A stretch of DNA of 64,000 nt from Candidatus Nyctobacter psychrophilus (GTDB taxonomy: Bacteria > Vulcanimicrobiota > Vulcanimicrobiia > Vulcanimicrobiales > Vulcanimicrobiaceae), in contig JACRTY010000005.1 in the NCBI GenBank assembly GCA_014305025.1, positions 62,001-126,000 of the forward strand. Direction: 5' to 3'. The position numbers were made by a program, and so were the translations under genes. Position 1 is the first letter of the stretch, and each line of letters starts with the position of its first letter. A model generated the notes under the pieces. It did not search any database and was not told where the DNA came from. It saw only the letters and a program-made list of their open reading frames with translations. Positions 26,861 through 34,269 of this stretch are shown here, in pieces.

Positions 26861-28005
26861 AACCCCATCAACCGTGCGATCACGAGGCGTTGCACCTCGT
26901 TGGTTCCTTCACCGATTTCGTTGATCTTCTGATCGCGGTACATCCGCGATACCGGATACTCGTCCATGAACCCGTAGCCGCCGTGAATCTGCACGGCCTC
27001 GTTGACGACGCGCCGCGAGACCTCGGCCGAGTAAAGCTTCGCCAGGCTCGCGCTCATCTCGAACTCGCGCCCGTTGTCCTTTTCCCAGGCGGCCCGCAGC
27101 ATCATCAGCTTGGCGTGCTCGATCTCCATCAGCATGTCGGCGAGCTTGAATTGGATCGCCTGAAACTTCGAGATGGGCTGACCGAACTGGCGCCGCTCCT
27201 TGGCATATGCGAGGGCCTCTTCGTAGGCGCCCATCGCCAGGCCGACCGAGAGCGCGGCGACCGAGATGCGTCCGCCGTCGAGAATCTTGAGGAATTGCTT
27301 GAGGCCGCGCCCGCGCGCGCCGAGCAACATGTCCTCCGGCACCCGCGCGTCTTCGAACGCCAGCTCGCGCGTGTCCGACGCCTTCCAGCCCATCTTGCGA
27401 TATTTCTTGGAACGCGTGAAGCCGGGCGTGTCCTGCGGCACCGCGATGTTCGATATTTCCGGCCGCCCTTTTTCGTCCGTGCCGGTGATCGCGGTGATCG
27501 TCGTTCCGCCGCTCAGGTCGGTGCCGGAGTTGGTGATGAAGGCCTTGGTGCCGTTGATGATCCACGACCCGTCGCGCAACTCGGCCCGCGTGCGCGTGCC
27601 GCCGGCATCGCTGCCCGCCTGCGGTTCGGTCAATCCGAAACCCCACAGCATCTCGCCGCGCGCCAGCGGCACGAGATATTTCTGTTTCTGCTCCTCGGTA
27701 CCGAACATCGCAAACGGCGTCGAACCGAGCGACACGTGCGCCGCGAGCGTGATGCCGGTCGACGCGTCGGCGCGCGAGATCTCCATGACGGCGAGCGCGT
27801 AACTGATCGTGTCGGCGCCGGCACCGCCGTATTCTTCAGGGAACGGCAGACCCATCAAGCCGAGATCGGCCATCTTCTTGACGAGGTCGTAGGGAAACTC
27901 GGCTTGCGCGTCCATCTCTTCGGCGCGCGGCTTGACTTCGTTTTCGGCAAAGTCGCGGCAGAGCGTCTGGATGGCGCGCTGATCGGCGGTAAGATCGAAA
28001 TTCAT
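26857..28005 (-). CDS. Acyl-CoA dehydrogenase
   Basis: 382 residues from the ATG at 28005; upstream in-frame sequence is not family-like. MNFDLTADQRAIQTLCRDFA opens the N-terminal helical domain, WGFGLTEPQAGSDAGGTRT is the FAD/substrate signature, and the catalytic Glu lies in the C-terminal QIHGGYGFMDEYPVSRMYRD region near residue 355-365. Oxidises acyl-CoA to enoyl-CoA with FAD, passing electrons to ETF. It diverges from ftsE and is coupled to the peroxiredoxin gene by a 4-nt overlap, an unusual pairing that may reflect H2O2 made by the flavoenzyme. Confidence 0.93.
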   Translation of the reverse strand: MNFDLTADQRAIQTLCRDFAENEVKPRAEEMDAQAEFPYDLVKKMADLGLMGLPFPEEYGGAGADTISYALAVMEISRADASTGITLAAHVSLGSTPFAMFGTEEQKQKYLVPLARGEMLWGFGLTEPQAGSDAGGTRTRAELRDGSWIINGTKAFITNSGTDLSGGTTITAITGTDEKGRPEISNIAVPQDTPGFTRSKKYRKMGWKASDTRELAFEDARVPEDMLLGARGRGLKQFLKILDGGRISVAALSVGLAMGAYEEALAYAKERRQFGQPISKFQAIQFKLADMLMEIEHAKLMMLRAAWEKDNGREFEMSASLAKLYSAEVSRRVVNEAVQIHGGYGFMDEYPVSRMYRDQKINEIGEGTNEVQRLVIARLMGL

Positions 28006-28146
28006 AAGAGCAGGTCTTGCTCCGCTTCTGCGCCGAAAAACCCCTGTAATGTCAGGGCTAGGAGCGTATCGGACTTTGTCCGACTCGCGACGAAGCGCAG
28101 GTCGGCCCACGGCCGAACGCTACAGGTTCGACGAAGTCGAATCCAC
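28006..28146. promoter_or_regulatory. Divergent intergenic region with three small hairpins (acyl-CoA dehydrogenase / ftsE)
   Basis: Contains CCCTG/CAGGG (28042-28057), TCGGAC-TTT-GTCCGA (28069-28083) and TTCGAC-GAA-GTCGAA (28127-28141). The last is a perfect 6-bp stem with 3-nt loop ending 5 nt before the ftsE ATG, where a Shine-Dalgarno would be expected; none is visible. Both genes must be driven from here. Confidence 0.5.
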
Positions 28147-28911
28147 ATGATCTCGCTACGCGGCGTGACGCTCGTCTATCCCAACGGCACGCGCGCCCTC
28201 GACGGCATCGACCTCGAGATCGCCAAGGGCAGCTTCGTCTTCCTGGTCGGACACTCGGGGACCGGCAAATCGAGTCTGCTGCGGCTGCTCTACCGCGAGC
28301 AGAGGCCCAGCCGCGGCAGCGTCACCGTCGACGGCATCCGCGTCGATAAGCTGCGCCGCTCCAAAGTACCGTACTTGCGCCGCAACGTCGGCGTCGTCTT
28401 CCAAGATTACAAACTGCTCGTCGATAAGACCGTCTGGGAGAATGTCGCCTTCGCGCTGCAGGTGACCGGCGCGCGCAGCCGCGACGTGATCCGTGGGGTG
28501 CCGCGCGTGCTCGATCTCGTCGGCCTCGCGCACAAGTCGCGCATGTTTCCGAACGAACTTTCCGGCGGCGAGCAACAGCGCACCGCGATCGCGCGCGCGC
28601 TTGTCAATAACCCGAAGATTTTACTGTGCGACGAGCCGACCGGCAATCTCGACCCGGCGAACACCAACGACATCATGGATTTGCTGCACCGCATCAACCT
28701 CAAAGGGACGACGGTGCTGATCGCTACGCACAACGTGCTCGTCGTCGACCGCATGCGCCGCCGCGTCATCCGCCTCGACGACGGCCGCATCACGGCCGAC
28801 GAGGAACGCGGCTACTATCACGCCGCCGGCGGCGCGGCGGCGGACACTGCGGAACTCCCGATCATGAGGTACAGCGTTGGACCCAGGACGAGTTCGCTTC
28901 TTTCTGAGTGA
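28147..28911 (+). CDS. ftsE: Cell division ATP-binding protein FtsE
   Basis: 254 residues from ATG 28147. Walker A VGHSGTGKSSLLRLLYR, signature LSGGEQQRTAIARAL, Walker B ILLCDEPTGNLDP and the H-loop ATHNVLVVDRM are all intact. FtsE powers FtsX to activate peptidoglycan hydrolases at the septum. The last ~30 residues (after DDGRITADEERGYYHAA) extend beyond usual FtsE and overlap ftsX by 35 nt. The envC-like gene downstream supports the classic FtsEX-EnvC role. Confidence 0.95.
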   Translation: MISLRGVTLVYPNGTRALDGIDLEIAKGSFVFLVGHSGTGKSSLLRLLYREQRPSRGSVTVDGIRVDKLRRSKVPYLRRNVGVVFQDYKLLVDKTVWENVAFALQVTGARSRDVIRGVPRVLDLVGLAHKSRMFPNELSGGEQQRTAIARALVNNPKILLCDEPTGNLDPANTNDIMDLLHRINLKGTTVLIATHNVLVVDRMRRRVIRLDDGRITADEERGYYHAAGGAAADTAELPIMRYSVGPRTSSLLSE

Positions 28912-29758
28912 GGTTGCCCGCAACTTCAGCCGCAACGTCATCATGCAGCTGACGGCGATCGGCACGGTCACGGTGACGATCGTTCTGCTCGGAGCCTTTC
29001 TGTTCACCCGTGAAACGGCCGGAAAAATCGGCAACGACGTTTTGCACCAGGTGCAAATCAGCGTCTTTCTCAAGGACACGGCCGGCGCCGCCGACGCGAA
29101 AGCAATCGCCGCGAAGCTCGCGCACGATCGGCGCGTCGCCAGCGTCACCTACGTGCCCAAAGCGGAAGGTCTGGCCCAGATGCGCGACCGTCTGCGCGGG
29201 CAGATCGACATGTCGCTGCTGACGAGCAATCCACTGCCCGATGCGCTACGCGTGCGCGCCGTCGATACGAACCATGTCGATCAAGTCGCAGCGGCGCTGC
29301 GCAAGATGCCGAGCGTCGCCAAGGTCGAGTACGCGCAGGACGCCGTGCAGAAACTGGTGCGGCTCTCGGCGGTGCTCGGACGCATTGGCCTGGGCATCGT
29401 GGCCCTCTTGATCGTGACGGCGGCGATCATCATCTCCAATACGATTCGCCTTACCGTGTTCGCCCGCCGGCGCGAGATCGCGATCATGCAGCTGGTCGGC
29501 GCCTCCAGCGGGTACATCCGGCTGCCGTTCATCTGTGAAGGGTTTTTGGCCGGCCTCTGCGGAGCGGCGCTCGCCGTCGCCCTGCTGGCGGTCGCGCGCG
29601 CGCAACTGCTGCCGAAGCTGGCGCTGGCGCTCCCGTTCGTCCCCCTGCACGACGCCGACGTCAACGCGGTCGTATTCGCGCTCGAACTGCTGGGCGTCGG
29701 TGCGGCAGTCGGGATCGTCGCGTCGTGGTTTTCGGTCGGCCGCCACTTACGGACGTAA
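28877..29758 (+). CDS. ftsX: Cell division protein FtsX
   Basis: 293 residues. Four transmembrane helices: one near residues 20-42, then a large extracytoplasmic loop (about 45-165) that would bind EnvC, then three more near 170-190, 220-240 and 265-285. VFARRREIAIMQLVGASSGYIRLPF is the FtsX/MacB signature. A TGA at 28865-28867 closes the frame upstream, so TTG 28877 is the only near start; it lies inside ftsE. The stop TAA sits at the foot of a long hairpin (29759-29859). Confidence 0.93.
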   Translation: MDPGRVRFFLSEVARNFSRNVIMQLTAIGTVTVTIVLLGAFLFTRETAGKIGNDVLHQVQISVFLKDTAGAADAKAIAAKLAHDRRVASVTYVPKAEGLAQMRDRLRGQIDMSLLTSNPLPDALRVRAVDTNHVDQVAAALRKMPSVAKVEYAQDAVQKLVRLSAVLGRIGLGIVALLIVTAAIIISNTIRLTVFARRREIAIMQLVGASSGYIRLPFICEGFLAGLCGAALAVALLAVARAQLLPKLALALPFVPLHDADVNAVVFALELLGVGAAVGIVASWFSVGRHLRT

Positions 29759-29859
29759 GGGAGGCTTTGATTTTGCGCAGGGCGTCGTCGCTACGAGCCT
29801 CATGGGCAAAGCCCACTTCGGCTCTAGGCTCCTAGCCCTGCGCCAAATCAAAGCCTCCC
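29759..29859. repeat. Conserved long hairpin element, copy A
   Basis: Outer arms of 25 nt (29759-29783 and 29835-29859) pair at 24 of 25 positions. The 51-nt interior carries a second stem GAGCC/GGCTC and a terminal GGGC-AAA-GCCC hairpin, separated by asymmetric loops. It starts right after the ftsX stop. The interior is nearly identical to copy B at 46642-46747 except for paired changes in the stems. It may be an RNA processing or terminator-like element, or a mobile palindrome of the REP/MITE kind. Confidence 0.85.
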
Positions 29860-29885
29860 TTGATAAACTCGGCTGTAAATTCGCC

Positions 29886-31091
29886 GTGCGCGCGTTGGCG
29901 TGGGCGTTTGCTCTGCTCATTGGGGTACCGCACCCGGCTGTCGCGTCGGTCGGCGACAAGATTCAGGTGCAGCAGTCGCGGATCGAAGCCACGCGGAAGC
30001 GCCTGGAGGACCGCCGTGCGCGCTTGCAGTTCGAGACCGTGCGCGCTTCCGTTCTACGCCGCCAACTGGCGCAGACCGACGCCGGCATCACGCGCGTCGC
30101 GGCGACGCTCGACGTCATCGAAGCGCGCATCCGACACAACGAAGGCAACCTCGCTTGGAACCGCGTCCAACTCGATGCCGCCGAAGCGACCCTCCGGCGC
30201 CACGACGACGCACTGCGCCGAAGGCTGGTCGACACCTACGAGCGCGGCGACCTCGGCTACATCAACGTTCTACTCTCTGCGACGTCGTTCGCCGAGTTCG
30301 TCGAACGCTGGGACGACATCGGCTACCTGATCGCGGCCAACGTTCGAACGGTGCGCGCGCGCCGCGCCGCCGAGCAGGCGGTGCAAACCGCGCGAGCGGC
30401 GCTCGAACGCCGCGAGCTTGAACTCGCGGGTTCCCAGCGCGAAGCCCAGCAAACGAAATACCAGTTAGCCGCGCTCGCCGACCAACGCACGGCGCTGGTC
30501 GCCGCAGCCGACGTGCAGCGGCGCACCGTCGCCACGGAAGTCGCGCAGCTCGAAGACCTCACGGCCGCGCAAGAGGCCCAACTCGAAGCGATGATCCGCG
30601 AACGGCAGCGCGAGGAAGAAGCCCGGCGGGCCGCCGAGGAAGCCGCCCGCCGCCGGGCCGCGCAGTTGGCGGGCCAGCCGGCCCCGCCGCCCGTCAACGA
30701 GGGGGCGCCCGGAGCATTCTCCTGGCCGGCCTCGGGGCCGATCACCTCGCCCTTCGGCATGCGTAACGATCCCAACGGTCGCGGCTTCCGCATGCACACC
30801 GGCATCGACATCGGCGCGCCGATGGGAGCGACGATCACGGCCTCGGCCGGCGGCCGAGTCATTTACGCCGGCTGGGAAGGCGGCTACGGCAACACGATCA
30901 TCATCGATCACGGCGGCCAAACCTCGACCCTCTACGGCCACTGCTCGCAAATCTTCGTCGCCGACGGACAAGACGTGCAGCGCGGCCAGGCGATCGGAGC
31001 CGTGGGCGCAACCGGCGACGCGACCGGACCCCACCTGCACTTCGAGATTCGGGTGAACGGCGTGCCGATCGACCCCAGCTCCCGCTTGTAG
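29886..31091 (+). CDS. EnvC-like murein hydrolase activator / M23 peptidase
   Basis: 401 residues from GTG 29886, giving a signal peptide (RALAWAFALLIGVPHPAVAS). Two long coiled-coil regions (about 25-150 and 170-260) rich in Ala, Arg and Glu precede the LytM/M23 domain: GPITSPFGMRNDP, HTGIDIGAPMG, YGHCSQIFV, GPHLHFEIRVNG. The Zn ligands (His and Asp of HTGID, His of HLH) are all present, so unlike E. coli EnvC this protein may be an active endopeptidase. ftsE and ftsX immediately upstream imply control by FtsEX. The start is not certain: the upstream frame runs open through the hairpin. Confidence 0.88.
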   Translation: MRALAWAFALLIGVPHPAVASVGDKIQVQQSRIEATRKRLEDRRARLQFETVRASVLRRQLAQTDAGITRVAATLDVIEARIRHNEGNLAWNRVQLDAAEATLRRHDDALRRRLVDTYERGDLGYINVLLSATSFAEFVERWDDIGYLIAANVRTVRARRAAEQAVQTARAALERRELELAGSQREAQQTKYQLAALADQRTALVAAADVQRRTVATEVAQLEDLTAAQEAQLEAMIRERQREEEARRAAEEAARRRAAQLAGQPAPPPVNEGAPGAFSWPASGPITSPFGMRNDPNGRGFRMHTGIDIGAPMGATITASAGGRVIYAGWEGGYGNTIIIDHGGQTSTLYGHCSQIFVADGQDVQRGQAIGAVGATGDATGPHLHFEIRVNGVPIDPSSRL

Positions 31092-31408
31092 GCCAGCTAT
31101 CTTTTGATCTGCTGCGCACAATGGAAAGCGCGGTTCCGGTCGGCGCTAGGGTGAGCTCACTTCGTGAAGAGAGCAAGTCGCGTCGCCGACGAGGTCGAGG
31201 AACTGGCGCGTAAGGGGTGATCGCCTCGTCGCGCCCGGAGACTTCGAGCAGGAACGCCCACTTGAGTTGTGTCCGCCTATACTGTCGAATGAAGAGTCCC
31301 GAAATCGACACGACCGAAGGGCGACTTCGCGTCACGGTTTATGCGAGTCGTTGGGTTTTTGTGACGCGGCACGCGCGAGGAGAAGCGAACGTTCGCGTGC
31401 ATTGTTCG
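31092..31408. other. Intergenic stretch without a recognisable gene
   Basis: No reading frame here shows a family motif or ribosome site. It follows the envC-like gene and precedes the broken end of the ECF sigma pseudogene, and probably contains sequence brought in, or left over, when that gene lost its 3' half. Confidence 0.4.
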
Positions 31409-31716
31409 TCAAGTGTGAGGCACGTTCGAATTCGGCACGACCCACGCCAACCCGACTTCGTCTAGCTTGCGCTCGCGCCGCTCCTCACGACGGAAGCGGT
31501 CGATCGCGCGGCGCTTGGCGATTGCCATGAGCCAGGCGCCCGGGTTACCGGGCACGCCGGACGGCGGCCACTGCTCGAGCGCCGCAACGAGCGCATCTTG
31601 TGCGAGGTCTTCGGCGACGCCAACATCGTGCACCATGCGTACAAGCCCGGCGATGGCCGCGGCGACTCGATCCGCCAAACCGCATCGATTGCGCGGTGGG
31701 CGCCGGTTGGCGTCAC
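31409..31716 (-). pseudogene. ECF sigma factor remnant (DGPF-associated, ECF42-like), frameshifted and truncated
   Basis: Starts at GTG 31716, overlapping the upstream YCII gene stop (GTGA). The first frame gives AIDAVWRIES, then homology jumps frame near 31665-31680 to AAIAGLVRMVHDVGVAEDLA, LVAALEQWPPSGVPGNPGAW and AIAKRRAIDRFRREERRERK, which is sigma region 2. After LDEVGLAW the frame reaches a stop: region 4 and the long C-terminal extension (whole protein usually about 400 residues) are missing. Cannot be a functional sigma factor unless assembly is wrong. Confidence 0.8.
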
Positions 31717-32141
31717 GGGCTCGGGGATTGGGCTGCGCGCGCCTGCAGATCGGGAAAGGCCGCCGCGGCTTCCTGAACGTCCGCCGGGAAATCGGCAACC
31801 TCTAGAACCTGCCGCACTTCGATGGTTTCGTTTTCGCCGGCGGGGCAGCGCGATGCCCACACGATCGCTTCTTCACGTGAGTTCACCTGGATCATCCAAT
31901 AGCCGCCGACGACTTCTTTAGCCTCGGCGAACGGACCGTCGGTCACCTTCGGTTTACCGCCCGGGAAGGTGACACGAGCACCCATCGACGGCGGGTGTAG
32001 GCCGTCGAGCGCGAGCAACACACCCGCCTTCTGCAAGGCCTCGTTGTACTTCATCATCCGGGCGACGGCTTCGGCGCCGGGCACGGTGCCCGGCTTCGCA
32101 TCCTCGTATCCCCCCGGGATCATCAACAGCATGAATCGCAT
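31713..32141 (-). CDS. YCII-related / DGPF-domain protein
   Basis: 142 residues from ATG 32141, preceded by AAGGGG at good spacing. MRFMLLMIPGGYEDA and PKVTDGPFAEAKEVVGGYW are the family signature (TDGPF). Members are small dimeric proteins of unknown biochemistry usually encoded beside an ECF42-type sigma factor. Here the partner sigma gene is broken while this gene looks intact, so it has lost its regulator or serves another role. Confidence 0.9.
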   Translation of the reverse strand: MRFMLLMIPGGYEDAKPGTVPGAEAVARMMKYNEALQKAGVLLALDGLHPPSMGARVTFPGGKPKVTDGPFAEAKEVVGGYWMIQVNSREEAIVWASRCPAGENETIEVRQVLEVADFPADVQEAAAAFPDLQARAAQSPSP

Positions 32142-32789
32142 TCCGAACCCCTTTCTGCCTTGGGCGGCAGTATTTGCCTCTAGCCATGCGTCGAACCCGG
32201 GGACGTGAAATCGACATAATGGCCGCGCGAAACGGCAAGTTCGCGCGGTCGATCCCCGGCTGGCTTTAGGCAGTCTGGACCGCAGCACTGATCGAGAAGC
32301 GGGGTGGCTAGACAAGAACAAAGCGTTCGGAGTACCGCACGCAGGCCTCTATGAGGTCGTGTTCACCCTGAGCGATAGGTCGGAGTCGGGGTTACACGGT
32401 CGAGATCCCGGCGGCCGGCTTCAGGCCCGCGCGGGTCGAGCGCGGCCTCTTTTGGCGGCAGAGCGGTGGGGTTATTGTAGAGGGCTGGCACTCTTGTCAA
32501 GGCAGTGCCAGCAACGCGCCCGCCGCCGCGCGAGGCGGGGGCCAGCCGGTTGCGACTGCGCACAGCGAACCCAAATACGAACTCAGGCCGTCGAGCTGAT
32601 ACGCGCGAGGACCGTCCGATCGAAGCGGCCACGACAGAATCTCGTACCGCTTCAACAACCGAACGCGCCAACATCAGACAACGAGCGATCCCACAAACGG
32701 AGGAGGGTTTCACGCGTAAACTCGAGGTAACGCTGGTTGCAACCGAAAGGGTCTAGGGGCGCGTTCAAGTATCACCGAGCGCGTCCTCG
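32142..32789. other. Long intergenic region containing a CIRCE-like site
   Basis: About 650 bp between the divergent DGPF gene and the S41 protease gene. ORFs in it have no family features. The notable content is the inverted repeat at 32485-32511. A GGAGGAG at 32700-32706 looks like a ribosome site but is followed by no start codon with a usable frame. Confidence 0.5.
32485..32511. promoter_or_regulatory. CIRCE-like operator (HrcA-type inverted repeat)
   Basis: CTGGCACTC, 9 nt, CAGTGCCAG. The HrcA operator consensus is TTAGCACTC-N9-GAGTGCTAA, and GC-rich bacteria commonly have C/G in the outer positions. Spacer length is exact and arms pair at 8 of 9 within the 9-bp frame. TATTGT at 32473-32478 could be a -10 just upstream. 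No groES, dnaK or hrcA follows; the next plus-strand gene is the S41 protease at 32790. Confidence 0.55.
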
Positions 32790-34259
32790 TTGCCACCGTA
32801 TTCCACTGCCGCAGAAATCGACGGGATCTTGCCGAAAACGTTCCGAGCCCTCATCGCTCTGTTGATTCTCGCCGTCGCGTCTCTGGGCGGGGCGCTGTAC
32901 CTTGCGCACGAACACGACGTGCGCCCCGACGAGGCGCTCACCGACAATGCCAGCGGCTTTCCGTCGATCGAGTTGCGGGCGCTGCTCGGCAACGTGCACG
33001 GCAGCGATCAGACGATGCTCGACAACGCCTTCCGGCAAGTGGAGCGCACGTATTACAAACCGGTCAACGCGCAAACGCTGTTGACCGGTGAACAGCATGA
33101 GCTGATCGCCTATCTCAAAGCCCATGCCGTTCCCAATCCGCGCCTCCCGGTCTTGATCGCGACCGGCGATCAACGCCGCGACATCGCGGCCCTCAACCGC
33201 GACCTGGCGCTCGCGCAAGCGCGCTACGGCAAGCAGACGTCGCCGGTCCAACTGACGCAGGCCGCGATTCGCGGCATGCTCTCGTCGCTGGGCGATCCGT
33301 ACACGACCTATCTGTCGCCGACCCAGATCAATTCGCTCGAAGAGTCCCTGCGCGGCGGCGACTTCGGCGGCATCGGCGTCTACATGGTGCAAGACCCGCG
33401 CACCAAGGCGATTTTGGTGGAGCCGATCGAAGGCATGCCGGCGGCGCGCGCCGGGGTGCGGACGGGTGACCGCATCACGGCCGTGGACGGCCGCCCGGTC
33501 GCTCCGCTCAAGGTCGACGACGTCGAACGGCTGATTCGCGGCCGTACGGGCACGGTCGTTCACCTTGCGGTCCGCCGCGCCGGGTCCGCCGCGCCGCGCA
33601 CCATCGCGATCACGCGCCGGCAAATCGTCGTGCCGTCGGTCCACGCCGAAATGAAGGATGGTTTCGAGTACATCCGCCTCGCCGACTTCGGCCGCACCTC
33701 GTATGATGAAGTTCGCCGGGCCCTGCTGCAGGGCAAGGCGCACAATGCGCGCGGCTACATTCTCGACCTGCGCAACAACGGCGGAGGCTATCTCGATGCC
33801 GCCGTCAACATTTCGAGTTTGTTCATCCCGCAAGGGACGATCGTCTCGACGATCGACCGCTTCGGCGACCGCGACAGCAAAGCCGCGGTCGGTCAGACGG
33901 CATCCGACCAGAGCGCCTACGTCGGGGCCAAACCGCTGGTCATCCTGGTCAACAAGTTTACTGCCAGCGCTTCGGAGATCACGGCCGGCGCGATTCAGGA
34001 CTACCGGGCCGGAACGCTGATCGGCACCAAGACGTTCGGTAAAGGCGTCGTGCAAAGCATTTACAATACGCTCGACGGCGGCGCCCTCAAGATTACGACC
34101 GCCAAGTACGTCACACCGCGCGGGCGGGACATCCAGCACAAGGGCATCGAGCCCGACATCGTCGTCGATCAGCGCGTGGATATGCCCCTCATCGGCACGC
34201 CGCGCGACCAACAACTTACCGCAGCCGAAGCGTACCTCCGGCGCACCGCCAACAGGTAA
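32790..34259 (+). CDS. Carboxy-terminal processing protease (S41A), first of a tandem pair
   Basis: 489 residues. A single N-terminal hydrophobic segment (FRALIALLILAVASLGGALYL) anchors or exports it. PDZ domain around residues 195-280 (GGDFGGIGVYM, GMPAARAGVRTGDRI). Protease core: YILDLRNNGGGYLDAAVN, catalytic Ser in FTASASEITAGAIQD and Lys in GTKTFGKGVVQS. It cleaves unstructured C-termini of envelope proteins, often peptidoglycan hydrolases or their partners. The start is TTG 32790 or TTG 32829. The next gene is a paralogue 10 bp away. Confidence 0.92.
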   Translation: MPPYSTAAEIDGILPKTFRALIALLILAVASLGGALYLAHEHDVRPDEALTDNASGFPSIELRALLGNVHGSDQTMLDNAFRQVERTYYKPVNAQTLLTGEQHELIAYLKAHAVPNPRLPVLIATGDQRRDIAALNRDLALAQARYGKQTSPVQLTQAAIRGMLSSLGDPYTTYLSPTQINSLEESLRGGDFGGIGVYMVQDPRTKAILVEPIEGMPAARAGVRTGDRITAVDGRPVAPLKVDDVERLIRGRTGTVVHLAVRRAGSAAPRTIAITRRQIVVPSVHAEMKDGFEYIRLADFGRTSYDEVRRALLQGKAHNARGYILDLRNNGGGYLDAAVNISSLFIPQGTIVSTIDRFGDRDSKAAVGQTASDQSAYVGAKPLVILVNKFTASASEITAGAIQDYRAGTLIGTKTFGKGVVQSIYNTLDGGALKITTAKYVTPRGRDIQHKGIEPDIVVDQRVDMPLIGTPRDQQLTAAEAYLRRTANR

Positions 34260-34269
34260 CAACCGCCCA

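Noticed and set aside
26890-28140. Long plus-strand frame continuous with ftsE
   Set aside because: It runs antisense through the acyl-CoA dehydrogenase gene and shows no family motifs until the ftsE ATG at 28147; an artefact of high GC.
32505-32756. groES remnant downstream of the CIRCE-like site
   Set aside because: No frame shows GroES motifs; the ORF there is Arg/Thr-rich and featureless.
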